DNA of 64,000 nucleotides, taken from the NCBI RefSeq assembly GCF_003337565.1, contig NZ_QPJL01000013.1:38662-102661 (forward strand). Reading direction: 5' to 3'. This DNA comes from Paracoccus lutimaris (lineage in GTDB: Bacteria; Pseudomonadota; Alphaproteobacteria; Rhodobacterales; Rhodobacteraceae). A program made the translations under genes and the position numbers. The notes under the pieces are model-generated. The model had not been told where the DNA came from. It made no database searches and was given only the letters and a program-made list of their open reading frames with translations. This document shows, one piece after another, positions 9,655 to 18,637 of this stretch (its first letter is position 1; every line of letters begins with the position of its first letter).

Positions 9655-9684
9655 AAAAGGCCAGGCCCGAGGGGCCGGCCTTTT
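9655..9684. terminator. Bidirectional terminator between mlaC and mrcA
   Basis: AAGGCC-A-GGCCC pairs with GGGCCGGCCTT with one bulged A. TTTT follows on the plus strand, and A-rich sequence on the other side gives U residues on the minus strand. It lies between the convergent ends of mlaC and mrcA. Confidence 0.8.
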
Positions 9685-9688
9685 GCCG

Positions 9689-12040
9689 TTATTCCTGATA
9701 GACGCCGCTGATGCCGCGCAGGGCCTGGGTCAGCGCATCCTCGGCCCCCGGATCCGTGGGGGTGATGCCGTCGCTGGTCGTGGTTTCTGCCGGGAAGGTG
9801 GGCGGGCCGCCCACGGTCTCTTCCGTCGCGACCTCATCTGCGGGGGCGGGTTGGGGCGCGTCGGGTGTCAGGACCTGTTCCTGCCCCTCGACTGGGGCGG
9901 GGGCCTGCGGAGACGGCTGGCCAAGCGCCTGCGACAACGCATCCGCCAGCGGGTCGGCGGCGCCATCGGTGCCCGTGTTGACCACCTGCGGCACCGCGCC
10001 CGAGGCATCAAAGGCGAAATTCCCCAAGGATTCGACCGGCAGACCCTCGTGGATTTCCTCCATCACCGCCTGCCAGATCTCGGCAGGCAGGCCACCGCCG
10101 GTCACGCCTTTCAAGGGCGTGTTATCGTCATAACCCATCCAGACGCCGGCGACATACTGGCCGGTAAAGCCGATGAACCACGCGTCCTTGTAGCTTGAGG
10201 TGGTGCCGGTCTTGCCCGCCGCCGGGCGGCCCGACAGCTTGGCGCGGCCGCCGGTGCCGTTCTGGATCACCTGCTCCATCATGCCGATCAACTCGCCCGC
10301 CGCCTTTTGCGAGATGACGCGCTTGCCCATGCCGCCGGCCTGACCGATCAGCGCCTGATCGTCGCCCTTGATGCGCAACTCGACCAGACCATAGGGGCTG
10401 ACGGCGGTGCCGCCATTGCGGATGCCGGCATAGGCGCCGGTCATCGCCAGCAGCGTCGATTCCGAGGCCCCAAGCCCCAGCGACGGCCCGCGCGCCAGAT
10501 CATTGGCAAAGCCGAAATCGGTGGCGACGCGGCGCACGGCGTCGCGCCCGGCGGTTTCCTGCAGGCGGACGGTGGCGGTGTTCAGCGATTGCGCCAGGGC
10601 GCGGGTCAGCGTGACCTCGCCCAGATAGCGGCGGGTGTAGTTCTGCGGCGACCACGGGCCGGAACCACGCACATTGATCGTCAGCGGCGCGTCCAGCACC
10701 AGACTGTCGGGGCTGTAGCCCTGATCCAGCGCGGCGGCAAAGACGAAGGGCTTGAAGCTCGAGCCGGTCTGCCGCTTGGCCTGCGTCGCGCGGTTGAAGG
10801 TGCCGACGGCGGTATTGTCGCGACCGCCGATCATCGCCCGCACGGCGCCATCGGGTGACATGATCACCACCGCCGCCTGCGCCTTGGAGCCATCCGCGAC
10901 CTTTTCGTCAAAGATGCGCTTCAACGCCCGTTCGGCCGCGCGCTGCACGCGCTGGTCGAAGGTGGTGGTGATGGTGACGTCCTCGGTCGTTTCGCTGGTC
11001 AGGAAGCCGGGGCCGGATTCCATCACCCAATCGGCGAAATAGCCGCCCGCGCGTGCCGCCGCCGCCTTGGAGAGCACCGCCGGATTGGCCTTGGCATCCG
11101 CGAATTGCGCGTCATCCAGATAGCCCTGATCGTGCATCAGCCCCAGAATGACGCTGGCGCGGTCCTGCGCGCGTTCCAGGTTCGAGGTGGGCGCGAAATA
11201 GCTGGGCGCCTTCAGCAGGCCCGCCAGCATCGCCGCCTCGGCCGCGTTCACCTGATCGGCCGACTTGTCGAAATAGCGCTGCGAGGCCGCCTCGAAGCCG
11301 CGCGCGCCCGCGCCCAGATACGAGCGGTTCATATAGATGTTGAGGATGTCCTCTTTCGAATATTTGGCCTCCATGGCCAGCGAATAGGGGACTTCCTTGA
11401 CCTTGCGCCAGATCGAGGACTTGCGGCATTCGGCCTCGAAATCTGCTTCGGATTTCCAGCGCGTGGGGTCGAAGGTTTCGCCCAAACACAGCAGTTTCGC
11501 CACCTGCTGGGTGATGGTCGAGCCGCCATTGCCCTCCAGCGGGCCACGGCCCTCGGCCATGTTGATCTTGACGGCGCTGGCGATGCCGCGCGGGCTGATG
11601 CCCATATGGCCGTAAAAGCGCTTGTCCTCGGTCGCGACCACGGCGTTTTTCAGCACCGGCGCGATCTTGTCGGCGCTGACCATGCCGAAGGTCTCACCCC
11701 GCCAGGCAAAGACCCGGCCTTCGGTGTCCTGCATGGTGACCGAGCCGCGCGCGCGGCCGTCAAACAGCGCCGAAGCCTCGGGCAGGGTGGTATAGAAATA
11801 GAAGGTCGCGGCCAGAACGATGGCGGTGACGGTCAGCCCCAGCCGCCAGAACGAGCTCCAGACCACGCGCCAGACAAGCGAGATCAGCCCGGTGATTCCC
11901 CGAGTCACGACATTGCCCCGGCGCGGCTGGCGCGGCGGCTTGCCCGAAGGGGCGGCCTGCTGTTTCTGCTTTTTCTGAGGAGCTTGGTCGAAATTGCGTT
12001 TGTCGGCGACAACGCTGCCCCTGCCGGTCGGTTTCTTCAT
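9689..12040 (-). CDS. mrcA: Penicillin-binding protein 1A (transglycosylase/transpeptidase)
   Basis: This class A penicillin-binding protein polymerises glycan strands and cross-links peptidoglycan. The 783-residue product has a basic cytoplasmic tail, one membrane helix (about 66-85), a GT51 domain with EDKRFYGH at 138-145 and GGSTITQQ at 172-179, and a transpeptidase domain with SxxK at 427-430, SLN at 485-487 and KTGT at 610-613. A Pro/Ala/Gln/Glu-rich tail of about 100 residues follows. ATG 12040 is chosen because the tail starts there in a family-like way; the longer open frame upstream is the non-conserved intergenic region shared with amtB. Confidence 0.93.
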   Translation of the reverse strand: MKKPTGRGSVVADKRNFDQAPQKKQKQQAAPSGKPPRQPRRGNVVTRGITGLISLVWRVVWSSFWRLGLTVTAIVLAATFYFYTTLPEASALFDGRARGSVTMQDTEGRVFAWRGETFGMVSADKIAPVLKNAVVATEDKRFYGHMGISPRGIASAVKINMAEGRGPLEGNGGSTITQQVAKLLCLGETFDPTRWKSEADFEAECRKSSIWRKVKEVPYSLAMEAKYSKEDILNIYMNRSYLGAGARGFEAASQRYFDKSADQVNAAEAAMLAGLLKAPSYFAPTSNLERAQDRASVILGLMHDQGYLDDAQFADAKANPAVLSKAAAARAGGYFADWVMESGPGFLTSETTEDVTITTTFDQRVQRAAERALKRIFDEKVADGSKAQAAVVIMSPDGAVRAMIGGRDNTAVGTFNRATQAKRQTGSSFKPFVFAAALDQGYSPDSLVLDAPLTINVRGSGPWSPQNYTRRYLGEVTLTRALAQSLNTATVRLQETAGRDAVRRVATDFGFANDLARGPSLGLGASESTLLAMTGAYAGIRNGGTAVSPYGLVELRIKGDDQALIGQAGGMGKRVISQKAAGELIGMMEQVIQNGTGGRAKLSGRPAAGKTGTTSSYKDAWFIGFTGQYVAGVWMGYDDNTPLKGVTGGGLPAEIWQAVMEEIHEGLPVESLGNFAFDASGAVPQVVNTGTDGAADPLADALSQALGQPSPQAPAPVEGQEQVLTPDAPQPAPADEVATEETVGGPPTFPAETTTSDGITPTDPGAEDALTQALRGISGVYQE

Positions 12041-12210
12041 GCCTGATATCCTGCCCGACCGGGTCGCCCGGCCTGTTTGCGCAGAACATACAGGAAAGAC
12101 GAGGGTTTGAGAACCGCGATGACCTATCAGTGATCTGCTGAAAATACGGGCAAATTTCACCGTTGCAGCCCGAAACGCAGGCAGTCGCATCGCCGCACCG
12201 GCGAAGGGCT

Positions 12211-12267
12211 GCACAAACCTTGTGCCGGGCGAAGGCTGCCGGGTCTTCTGGCCGGGACAGGAACTGC
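12211..12267 (+). promoter_or_regulatory. NtrC-like dyad and weak sigma-54-like element upstream of amtB
   Basis: GCAC-N7-GTGC (12211-12225) matches the NtrC half-site arrangement. Downstream, at 12253-12267, GG and GC are separated by ten bases in CGGGAC-N5-CTGC, an imperfect -24/-12 element about 30 bases before the amtB start. The dyad is clear. The sigma-54 assignment is weak, and in Rhodobacter NtrC can work with sigma-70. Confidence 0.45.
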
Positions 12268-12295
12268 TGCAACGCAGAAAGAAGGTGCTGGAAAG

Positions 12296-13735
12296 ATGAC
12301 AAGACCAACCGCGATCTATCCCGTGATCCCGGCGCTGGCCCTCCCGCTGATCGGGTGGGCGGCGCCGTCGCTGGCGCAAGAGGCGGCACCCGCCGTCGCT
12401 GCTGCCGCTGAAACCGTGGCGCCCATCGTGGACAAGGGCGACACCACATGGATGATGCTGTCGGCCATTCTGGTCATGGCCATGTCGATCCCGGGGCTGG
12501 CACTGTTCTATGGCGGGCTGGTCCGGGCCAAGAACATGCTGTCGGTGCTGATGCAGGTGCTGACGCTGTTTTGCGTGATCGCGCTGCTATGGGTCGTCTT
12601 TGGCTATTCGCTGGCCTTTACCGGCGCCGGTTCGGCCGAGGATGCGACCGCGCTGACCCCCTTCATCGGCGGGCTCTCCAAGGCGTTTCTGGCCGGCGTC
12701 GGCACCGCGTCGCTGTCCGAGACCTTCACCGCCAATGTCTATGTGCCGGAATATGTCTTTGTCGTCTTCCAGATGGCCTTCGCCTGCATCGCCTCGGCGC
12801 TGATCGTCGGCGCCACGGTCGAGCGGATGAAATTCCCCGCCGTGCTGGCCTTTGTGGTGATCTGGTTCGTCTTTTCCTACCTGCCCATGGCCCATATGGT
12901 CTGGTGGTGGGGCGGCCCCAGCGCCTTTGACGCGCCGGCGGGATATCTGTTCGGCCATGGCGATCTGGATTTCGCCGGCGGCACCGTCATCCATATCAAC
13001 GCAGGCGTCGCGGGCCTTGTCGCCGCCATCGTCGTCGGCCCCCGCCTTGGCTATGGGCGCGAGCTGATCGCCCCCCACAACCTGACCTTTACCTTTATCG
13101 GCGGCTGTCTGCTGTGGATCGGCTGGTTCGGCTTCAACGCCGGCTCGAACATGGAGGCCACCGGCATCGCCGCCATGGCGATCCTGAACACGGTCGTCGC
13201 CACCGCCGCCGCAGCACTTGCCTGGGCCTTTGGCGAATGGGTGTTTCGCGGCCATCCCTCGCTGCTGGGCGGGGTCTCGGGGGCCATTGCCGGGCTGGTC
13301 GGCATCACCCCGGCGGCCGGTTTTGTCGGCCCCATGGGCGCCATCGCCATCGGGCTGATCGCGGGCTTCCTGTGCATGTGGTTCGTCATCAAGCTGAAAT
13401 CGAAACTGGGCATCGACGAAAGCCTTGATGTCTTTGGCATCCATGGCGTCGGCGGCATCATCGGCGCCATCCTGACCGGGGTCTTTGCGTCGCCGTCTTT
13501 GGGTGGCTCGGGCATCTATGACTATGCCGCCGGAGCCGTGGCCGAGAATTACAGCATCGCCGATCAGGTGATGACCCAGACGCTGGGCGTGATCGTGGCG
13601 GTGATCTGGTCGGGCGTGGTGTCCTTTGTCGCGCTGATGATCGTCAAGGCGGTGATCGGGCTGCGCGTCCCGGCCAATGACGAGCGTCAGGGCCTTGACG
13701 TCACCACCCACGGCGAGAACGCCTATAACAGCTAA
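12296..13735 (+). CDS. amtB: Ammonium transporter
   Basis: AmtB forms trimeric channels for ammonia/ammonium. The 479-residue protein has a cleavable-looking signal peptide ending near SLAQEAA and eleven predicted membrane helices. The two pore histidines are in HINAGVAG and FGIHGVGG, and the family segment PEYVFVVFQMAFA is present. ATG 12296 is preceded by GAAGG. It is divergent from mrcA over a 255-base region that holds an NtrC-like dyad. The usual partner glnK is not adjacent on either side. Confidence 0.93.
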   Translation: MTRPTAIYPVIPALALPLIGWAAPSLAQEAAPAVAAAAETVAPIVDKGDTTWMMLSAILVMAMSIPGLALFYGGLVRAKNMLSVLMQVLTLFCVIALLWVVFGYSLAFTGAGSAEDATALTPFIGGLSKAFLAGVGTASLSETFTANVYVPEYVFVVFQMAFACIASALIVGATVERMKFPAVLAFVVIWFVFSYLPMAHMVWWWGGPSAFDAPAGYLFGHGDLDFAGGTVIHINAGVAGLVAAIVVGPRLGYGRELIAPHNLTFTFIGGCLLWIGWFGFNAGSNMEATGIAAMAILNTVVATAAAALAWAFGEWVFRGHPSLLGGVSGAIAGLVGITPAAGFVGPMGAIAIGLIAGFLCMWFVIKLKSKLGIDESLDVFGIHGVGGIIGAILTGVFASPSLGGSGIYDYAAGAVAENYSIADQVMTQTLGVIVAVIWSGVVSFVALMIVKAVIGLRVPANDERQGLDVTTHGENAYNS

Positions 13736-13756
13736 GGGGGCCGCCCCCGAAAACGC

Positions 13757-13784
13757 AAAAAGCCCGGCGCAAGCCGGGCTTTTT
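13757..13784. terminator. Bidirectional terminator between amtB and the polyprenyl synthase
   Basis: AAAAAGCCCGGC (13757-13768) pairs perfectly with GCCGGGCTTTTT (13773-13784) around GCAA. It serves both convergent genes. Confidence 0.92.
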
Positions 13785-13801
13785 CGCATCTGCCCCGCCG
13801 C

Positions 13802-14803
13802 TCAGGAAATGCGCGAGACGACGTAATCCGCCAGATCCGACAGTTCCTTGCGCAGCTCATGCGCGGGGGCGGCGGCCAGCGCGGATTTGGCGCGCTCGGC
13901 CCAGGCGATGGCGTCGGTGCGGGCGGCATCCAGCGCGCCGCGTGCCTTGAGGATCGTCAGCGCCCGGTCCAGATCGCCCGCGTCCTGCTTGCCCTGACCG
14001 ATGCAACGTTCCCAGAAGGCGCGCTCGTCGGCGTCTGCGGCGGCAATCGCCTTGATCACCGGCAGGGTCAGCTTGCGCTCGCGGAAGTCGTCGCCGATAT
14101 TCTTGCCGATGGTCGCGGTCGAGCCGCCGTAATCCAGCAGATCGTCGACGATCTGAAAGGCGATCCCCAACGCGTCGCCATATTCGAACAGCGCCTGCCG
14201 CACGGTGTCATCGGCGCCGGCCACGACGCTGCCCGACTCGGTCGCGGCGGAAAACAGCGCCGCCGTCTTGCCGCGCACGATCTGGATATAGATGTCCTCG
14301 GTGGTGGTGATGTCCTGTGCGGCGGTCAATTGCAGCACCTCGCCCTCGGCGATGGTGGCGCTGGCATTGGCCAGAATGCGCATGACCTGCATGCTGCCGG
14401 TATCGGCCATCAGCTGAAAGCTGCGGGCGAAAAGATAGTCGCCGACCAGCACGCTGGACTTGTTGTCCCACAGCAGGTTCGCCGTTGGACGGCCGCGCCG
14501 CTGCTGGCTTTCATCGACCACATCGTCATGCAAAAGCGTCGCGGTATGGATGAACTCGACCGCGGCGGCCAGCAGCAGATGCTTGTCGCCCGCGTAGCCG
14601 CACAGCCGCGCTGCCGCCAGCACCAAGAGCGGACGCAGGCGCTTGCCGCCCGCCTCGACCAGATGTGCGGTGACCTCGGGAATGCGGGGCGCATGGCGGC
14701 TGGCCATGCGCTCACGGATCAGCGCATTGACGTCGCCCATGTCCCCGGCAAGCTCTGCGGCAAGCCGATCCAGCGGCTTCGAGACGTTTTCGTTCATGCC
14801 CAT
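13802..14803 (-). CDS. Long-chain polyprenyl diphosphate synthase (ubiquinone side chain)
   Basis: The 333-residue enzyme elongates allylic diphosphates with isopentenyl diphosphate to make the quinone side chain. Both aspartate-rich motifs are present: DDVVD in LLHDDVVDESQQRRG and DDLLD in FQIVDDLLDYGG. GKRLRPLL near residue 55 completes the IPP site. Paracoccus makes ubiquinone-10, so a decaprenyl product (DdsA/IspB-like) is likely, though chain length cannot be read with certainty. ATG 14803 is chosen because AAAGGGG lies seven bases upstream; an ATG two codons later is the alternative. It is divergent from the DUF2007 gene over 75 bases. Confidence 0.9.
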   Translation of the reverse strand: MGMNENVSKPLDRLAAELAGDMGDVNALIRERMASRHAPRIPEVTAHLVEAGGKRLRPLLVLAAARLCGYAGDKHLLLAAAVEFIHTATLLHDDVVDESQQRRGRPTANLLWDNKSSVLVGDYLFARSFQLMADTGSMQVMRILANASATIAEGEVLQLTAAQDITTTEDIYIQIVRGKTAALFSAATESGSVVAGADDTVRQALFEYGDALGIAFQIVDDLLDYGGSTATIGKNIGDDFRERKLTLPVIKAIAAADADERAFWERCIGQGKQDAGDLDRALTILKARGALDAARTDAIAWAERAKSALAAAPAHELRKELSDLADYVVSRIS

Positions 14804-14878
14804 CAGCCATCCCCTTTCGCCGCATGGCATTGCCATGCCATGGACACATGCGCAACCGCCACGTAACTTTCTTATGAA

Positions 14879-15091
14879 ATGAAACAGCTTTTACGCACCA
14901 CAGACCCGCTATTGATCACCCGCGCGGCGGATATCCTGGCTGCCGAGGGGATCGTCTCATTCCCGCTGGACCAGCATATGAGCGTGCTCGAAGGCTCGAT
15001 CGGGATTTTGCCGCGCCGGCTGATGGTCGCGGATCGCGACCTGTTCATGGCCCGCGCGATTCTGCGCGACCACCTTATCGACCATGACTGA
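14879..15091 (+). CDS. DUF2007 family small protein
   Basis: This 70-residue protein matches the DUF2007 (putative signal-transducing) family by its text LLRTTDPLLITRAADIL, the central FPLDQHMSVLEGSIG and the LPRRLMV strand. The function is unknown; the fold is a small alpha/beta sandwich. The gene overlaps the methyltransferase gene by eight bases, so the two are translated together. It starts 75 bases from the divergent polyprenyl synthase. Confidence 0.85.
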   Translation: MKQLLRTTDPLLITRAADILAAEGIVSFPLDQHMSVLEGSIGILPRRLMVADRDLFMARAILRDHLIDHD

Positions 15092-15857
15092 CCCGGCGGC
15101 TGACCCGCTGCGCGAGGACGGCTTTCTGGGCGGAAGGCTGCGCATCGCCCAGCCCGCGCGGGGCTATCGCGCCGGGGCGGATGCGGTGATGCTGGCCGCC
15201 GCCTGCCCGGCGCGGCCGGGGCAAAGCGTGCTGGAACTGGGTTGCGGGGCAGGGGTGGCGCTGCTGTGCCTGGGCGCGCGGGTGCCGGATCTGGCGCTGA
15301 CCGGGCTCGAGCTGCAACCCGCCTATGCCGCGTTGGCGCGGCACAATGCACAGGAAAACGGCATCCCCGCCCGCGTCCTCGAGGGCGATCTGGCCCGGAT
15401 GCCGGCGGCATTGCGCGCCGAAAGCTTCGACCATGTCATCGCCAACCCGCCCTATTTCCTGGACGGAACCCCGGCGCGCGATACCGGGCGCGGCACCGCC
15501 CGGCACGAGGACACGCCGCTTGAGGACTGGATTGGCGCCGGTCTGCGCCGCCTGCGCCAGGGCGGAACGCTGACACTGATCCAGCGCGCCGACCGTTTGG
15601 GCGCGATTCTGTCGGCGCTGGCGGAGAAGGCCGGAGCGATTAAAATCCTGCCCATTTCCGCGCGCGAAGGACGCGAGGCCGGGCGCGTCATCGTCACGGC
15701 GCGCAAGGGCGCGCGCACGCCGCTGCGCCTGCTTTCCCCCTTCATCTTGCACGCAAATCCGTCACATTCCACTGACGCCGAGGACCTGACCGAGGCCGCG
15801 CAGGCGGTTTTGCGCGCGGGTGCGGCACTTGCGCCGGTAGGCCCCGATTTTCGGTGA
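15084..15857 (+). CDS. TrmN6-like SAM-dependent methyltransferase (tRNA1Val adenine-N6 family)
   Basis: The 257-residue protein is a class I methyltransferase. The SAM loop VLELGCGAGVALL lies near residue 50 and the N6-adenine catalytic motif NPPY in IANPPYFLDG near residue 115. This matches the YfiC/TrmN6 family that methylates A37 of tRNA1Val in E. coli. In alphaproteobacteria the exact target is less certain. ATG 15084 lies inside the end of the DUF2007 gene. Confidence 0.85.
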   Translation: MTDPAADPLREDGFLGGRLRIAQPARGYRAGADAVMLAAACPARPGQSVLELGCGAGVALLCLGARVPDLALTGLELQPAYAALARHNAQENGIPARVLEGDLARMPAALRAESFDHVIANPPYFLDGTPARDTGRGTARHEDTPLEDWIGAGLRRLRQGGTLTLIQRADRLGAILSALAEKAGAIKILPISAREGREAGRVIVTARKGARTPLRLLSPFILHANPSHSTDAEDLTEAAQAVLRAGAALAPVGPDFR

Positions 15858-15915
15858 CAATGTGACAATTCTGTGCTGCAATCCCCTTGTTCGAGCAATC
15901 CCAGAGGAGGACGGA

Positions 15916-16080
15916 ATGTCGGTTGAATCCCATGTGCAGGAGCTCCGCCGCAAACACCAGTCATTGTCCAATGCCATTGAGGCCGCGCATCGCAGCCCGG
16001 GCACGGATGACCTCGCCATCGCGCAGATGAAAAAGGAAAAACTTCGCCTCAAGGAAGAGATCACCCGCCTGTCGCATTGA
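15916..16080 (+). CDS. DUF465 (YdcH family) small protein
   Basis: This 54-residue helical protein of the DUF465/YdcH family contains VQELRRKHQSLSNAIEAA and the closing KKEKLRLKEEITRL, which would form a two-helix hairpin. ATG 15916 follows GAGGAGG at 15904-15910. Its role is unknown. It lies 58 bases after the methyltransferase gene and is followed by a strong hairpin shared with the convergent phbB. Confidence 0.85.
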   Translation: MSVESHVQELRRKHQSLSNAIEAAHRSPGTDDLAIAQMKKEKLRLKEEITRLSH

Positions 16081-16132
16081 CGGGCCGCAGGGGCGGAATT
16101 GACCGCCCCGGAACTGCCAGAACGGAATAGGA

Positions 16133-16159
16133 AACGGCCCGCGAATTTCGCGGGCCGTT
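16133..16159. terminator. Bidirectional hairpin terminator between the DUF465 gene and phbB
   Basis: AACGGCCCGCGA (16133-16144) pairs perfectly with TCGCGGGCCGTT (16148-16159). Only short T-runs follow on either strand. A second stem, GGGGCGG/CCGCCCC (16090-16109), precedes it. Confidence 0.7.
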
Positions 16160-16194
16160 GCGTTTGGGGTCAGTGCGATCAGATCAAGTCCAGA

Positions 16195-16920
16195 TCAGAC
16201 GAAATACTGGCCGCCATTGGCGCTGATGGTCGATCCGGTGATGAAGCCGGCATCGTCCGAGGCCAGGAATACCACGGCGCGGGCGATCTCTTCGGGCTCG
16301 CCAAGGCGGCCGACCGGGATCTGGGGGATGATGCGCTCGTTCAGGACCTTTTCGTCGATGGCGCGGACCATCTCGGTGCCGATATAGCCCGGGCAGATCG
16401 CGTTCACGGTGATGCCGGCGCGGGCGCCTTCTTGGGCCAGGGCCTTGGTAAAGCCCAGATCACCCGCCTTGGCCGCCGAATAGTTGGCCTGTCCGGCCTG
16501 ACCCTTCTGGCCGTTGATCGAGCTGATATTGATGATGCGGCCGAACTTGCGGTCGCGCATGCCGCCCCAGGTGGGGTGGGTCATGTTGAACAACCCGGTC
16601 AGGTTGGTGTCGATGACCTCTTTCCACTGTTGCGGGGTCATCTTGTGGAACATCGAGTCGCGGGTAATGCCGGCATTGTTGACCAGAACCGCGATCGGAC
16701 CCAGTTCGTCCTCGACCTGCTTGATGCCGGCGGCGCAGGCATCGTAATCGGCGACCGACCATTTATAGGTCTTGATGCCGGTTTCCGCGGTGAACGCTTT
16801 TGCGGCGTCGTCATTGCCGGCATAGTTGGCCGCGACCGTATAGCCGGCGTCCTTCAATGCCTTCGAGATGGCTGCGCCAATACCGCGCGAGCCACCAGTT
16901 ACCAGGGCCACTTTCGCCAT
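16195..16920 (-). CDS. phbB: Acetoacetyl-CoA reductase
   Basis: PhbB (PhaB) reduces acetoacetyl-CoA to (R)-3-hydroxybutyryl-CoA with NADPH for polyhydroxybutyrate synthesis. The 241-residue short-chain dehydrogenase has the cofactor motif TGGSRGIG at 8-15, NNAGITRD, the catalytic Ser and Tyr-x3-Lys in SSINGQKGQAGQANYSAAK, and the C-terminal GGQYFV typical of PhaB. It follows phbA on the same strand with an 87-base gap containing a strong hairpin. No PHB synthase gene is in the window. Confidence 0.95.
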   Translation of the reverse strand: MAKVALVTGGSRGIGAAISKALKDAGYTVAANYAGNDDAAKAFTAETGIKTYKWSVADYDACAAGIKQVEDELGPIAVLVNNAGITRDSMFHKMTPQQWKEVIDTNLTGLFNMTHPTWGGMRDRKFGRIINISSINGQKGQAGQANYSAAKAGDLGFTKALAQEGARAGITVNAICPGYIGTEMVRAIDEKVLNERIIPQIPVGRLGEPEEIARAVVFLASDDAGFITGSTISANGGQYFV

Positions 16921-16971
16921 TTCTTCCCCCTTTAGAAGATGGTGCTTGAAATTATGCTATCCAGCCGGTCC

Positions 16972-16998
16972 GGCGCGCGCAAGATCATTGCGCGCGCC
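16972..16998 (-). other. Strong hairpin in the phbA-phbB intergenic region
   Basis: GGCGCGCGCAA (16972-16982) pairs perfectly with TTGCGCGCGCC (16988-16998) around five bases. TTTT follows it only on the plus strand, while both genes read on the minus strand. In the phbAB message it is therefore a U-less stem that may protect the upstream phbA segment or attenuate phbB. Confidence 0.5.
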
Positions 16999-17007
16999 TT
17001 TTCCGTC

Positions 17008-18180
17008 TTAGCGCTCGACGCAGAGCGCGACGCCCATGCCGCCGCCGATGCACAGCGTGGCGAGGCCTTTCTTGGCGTCGCGGCGGGCCATTTCGAACAG
17101 CAGCGTGTTCAGGATGCGCGCGCCCGAGGCGCCGATCGGGTGGCCAATGGCGATGGCGCCGCCGTTCACGTTGACGATGGCCGGATCCCAGCCCATGTCG
17201 CGGTTGACCGCGATGGCCTGGGCGGCAAAGGCCTCGTTCGCCTCGACCAGATCCAGATCGCCGACCTTCCAGCCGGCCTTGTCGAGCGCCCGGCGGCTGG
17301 CCGGGATCGGGCCCGAACCCATGATCGCCGGATCGACGCCGGCGGTGGCGTATGAGGCGATGCGGGCAAGCGGGGTCAACCCGCGGCGGGCAGCCTCGTC
17401 CTCGGTCATGACCAGAACGGCGGCGGCGCCGTCATTCAGGCCCGAGGCGTTGCCGGCGGTCACGGTGCCGTCCTTCGAGAAGGCGGGCTTGAGCTTCTGC
17501 ATCGCGTCCAGCGTGGCGCCGTGGCGGATATATTCGTCGGAATCGACCACGACATCGCCCTTGCGGGTCTTGACGGTGACGGGGGTGATCTCATCGGCGA
17601 AGCGGCCGGCCTTCTGTGCGGCCTCGGCCTTGTTCTGCGAGGCTACGGCGAATTCGTCCTGTTCCTCGCGGGTGATGCCCCATTTCGTGGCGACGTTCTC
17701 GGCGGTCGTGCCCATGTGGTAGTTGTTGAACGCGTCCCAAAGCCCGTCCTTGATCATGGTGTCGAGCATCTTCATGTCGCCCATCTTCTGGCCGGCGCGG
17801 ATATAGGCGGCATGGGTCGAAAGCGACATCGATTCCTGACCGCCGGCAGCGACCACGGTGGCGTCGCCCAGCAGCACTTGCTGCGCGGCCAGCCCGACCG
17901 CGCGCAGGCCCGAGCCGCAGACCTGGTTGATCAGCCAGGCGGCGGATTCGCGCGGATAGCCGGCATGGATATGGGCCTGGCGGCCGGGGTTCTGGCCTTG
18001 GGCGGCGGTCAGGACCTGGCCCAGGATGGTTTCAGAGATTTCGCTCGGGTCGATGCCGGCGCGTTCGACGATCGCCTTCAGAACGGTGGCGCCAAGGTCA
18101 TGCGCGGGAACATTTGCATAGGATCCGAGGAAACTGCCCACGGGCGTGCGTGCGGCGGATACGATTACGGCTTTGGTCAT
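17008..18180 (-). CDS. phbA: Acetyl-CoA acetyltransferase (beta-ketothiolase)
   Basis: PhbA condenses two acetyl-CoA to acetoacetyl-CoA, the first step to polyhydroxybutyrate. The 390-residue thiolase has the acyl cysteine in [11 protein letters not shown] (about residue 88), the family motif [19 protein letters not shown] and the second catalytic cysteine in CIGGGMG near the end. AAGGAG lies seven bases before ATG 18180. A candidate promoter, TTGACC-N17-AAACAG, lies on the minus strand at 18253-18225. phbB follows. Confidence 0.95.
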   Translation of the reverse strand: MTKAVIVSAARTPVGSFLGSYANVPAHDLGATVLKAIVERAGIDPSEISETILGQVLTAAQGQNPGRQAHIHAGYPRESAAWLINQVCGSGLRAVGLAAQQVLLGDATVVAAGGQESMSLSTHAAYIRAGQKMGDMKMLDTMIKDGLWDAFNNYHMGTTAENVATKWGITREEQDEFAVASQNKAEAAQKAGRFADEITPVTVKTRKGDVVVDSDEYIRHGATLDAMQKLKPAFSKDGTVTAGNASGLNDGAAAVLVMTEDEAARRGLTPLARIASYATAGVDPAIMGSGPIPASRRALDKAGWKVGDLDLVEANEAFAAQAIAVNRDMGWDPAIVNVNGGAIAIGHPIGASGARILNTLLFEMARRDAKKGLATLCIGGGMGVALCVER

Positions 18181-18637
18181 GACAGGCTCCTTAACTGAAG
18201 GCCGAGAAATTCGGAGACACGGAACTGTTTGCCGTTTCGCTCCGTAAGGTCAAGGCACCTTGCCCGCAGACCTCACCTGTCTTTGCCCGGCCTTTGTGCG
18301 ATTCCGGATCGGTTCCTCCCCTGCGCCGGTAAGGTCTTTGCGCGCTCGCAGGGCTGCCACCACATTCCGCCCCGGCATTGCGACAAGACCACCTGCCGGC
18401 CCCCGGGCAATCCGGCGCCGCGCCGCCTTGCCGAGCCGGGGTCTTGCAGCCGGGCGAGCGGCGCCCCGCGCTAAGCCTTGGCCGTGTCTGGGGTTTTGTC
18501 GAGAGAAACGGGCGTGGCTTTGGGGCCGCGACCCGACAGGACGCTGCTGACTGTTTCGCGGCCAACGTCCTTGCCGTCACCGCCGCCGGCAGTAGCGGCA
18601 GCAGTGGGTACGGACCGGGCCGGGCAGCTTGCCTGGC
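18181..18637. other. Non-coding gap between the EAL gene and phbA
   Basis: This 457-base gap lies upstream of phbA and downstream of the EAL gene. Open frames in it lack ribosome-binding sites and have arginine/proline-rich compositions typical of chance frames. The only candidate signal is the phbA promoter at 18225-18253 on the minus strand (TTGACC, 17-base spacer, AAACAG), whose -10 is weak. I see no clear terminator for the EAL gene. Confidence 0.5.

Noticed and set aside
12041..12379. Upstream extension of the mrcA frame
   Set aside because: It covers the amtB promoter region and start, and is not family-like; the conserved tail starts at ATG 12040.
18191..18580. Minus-strand frame of 129 codons between the EAL gene and phbA
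   Set aside because: No ribosome-binding site, Arg/Pro/Ser-rich chance composition and no motif.
18580..18610. CTGC/GCAG-rich patch considered as a PhaR binding site upstream of phbA
   Set aside because: It is about 400 bases from phbA and the half-sites are not arranged convincingly.
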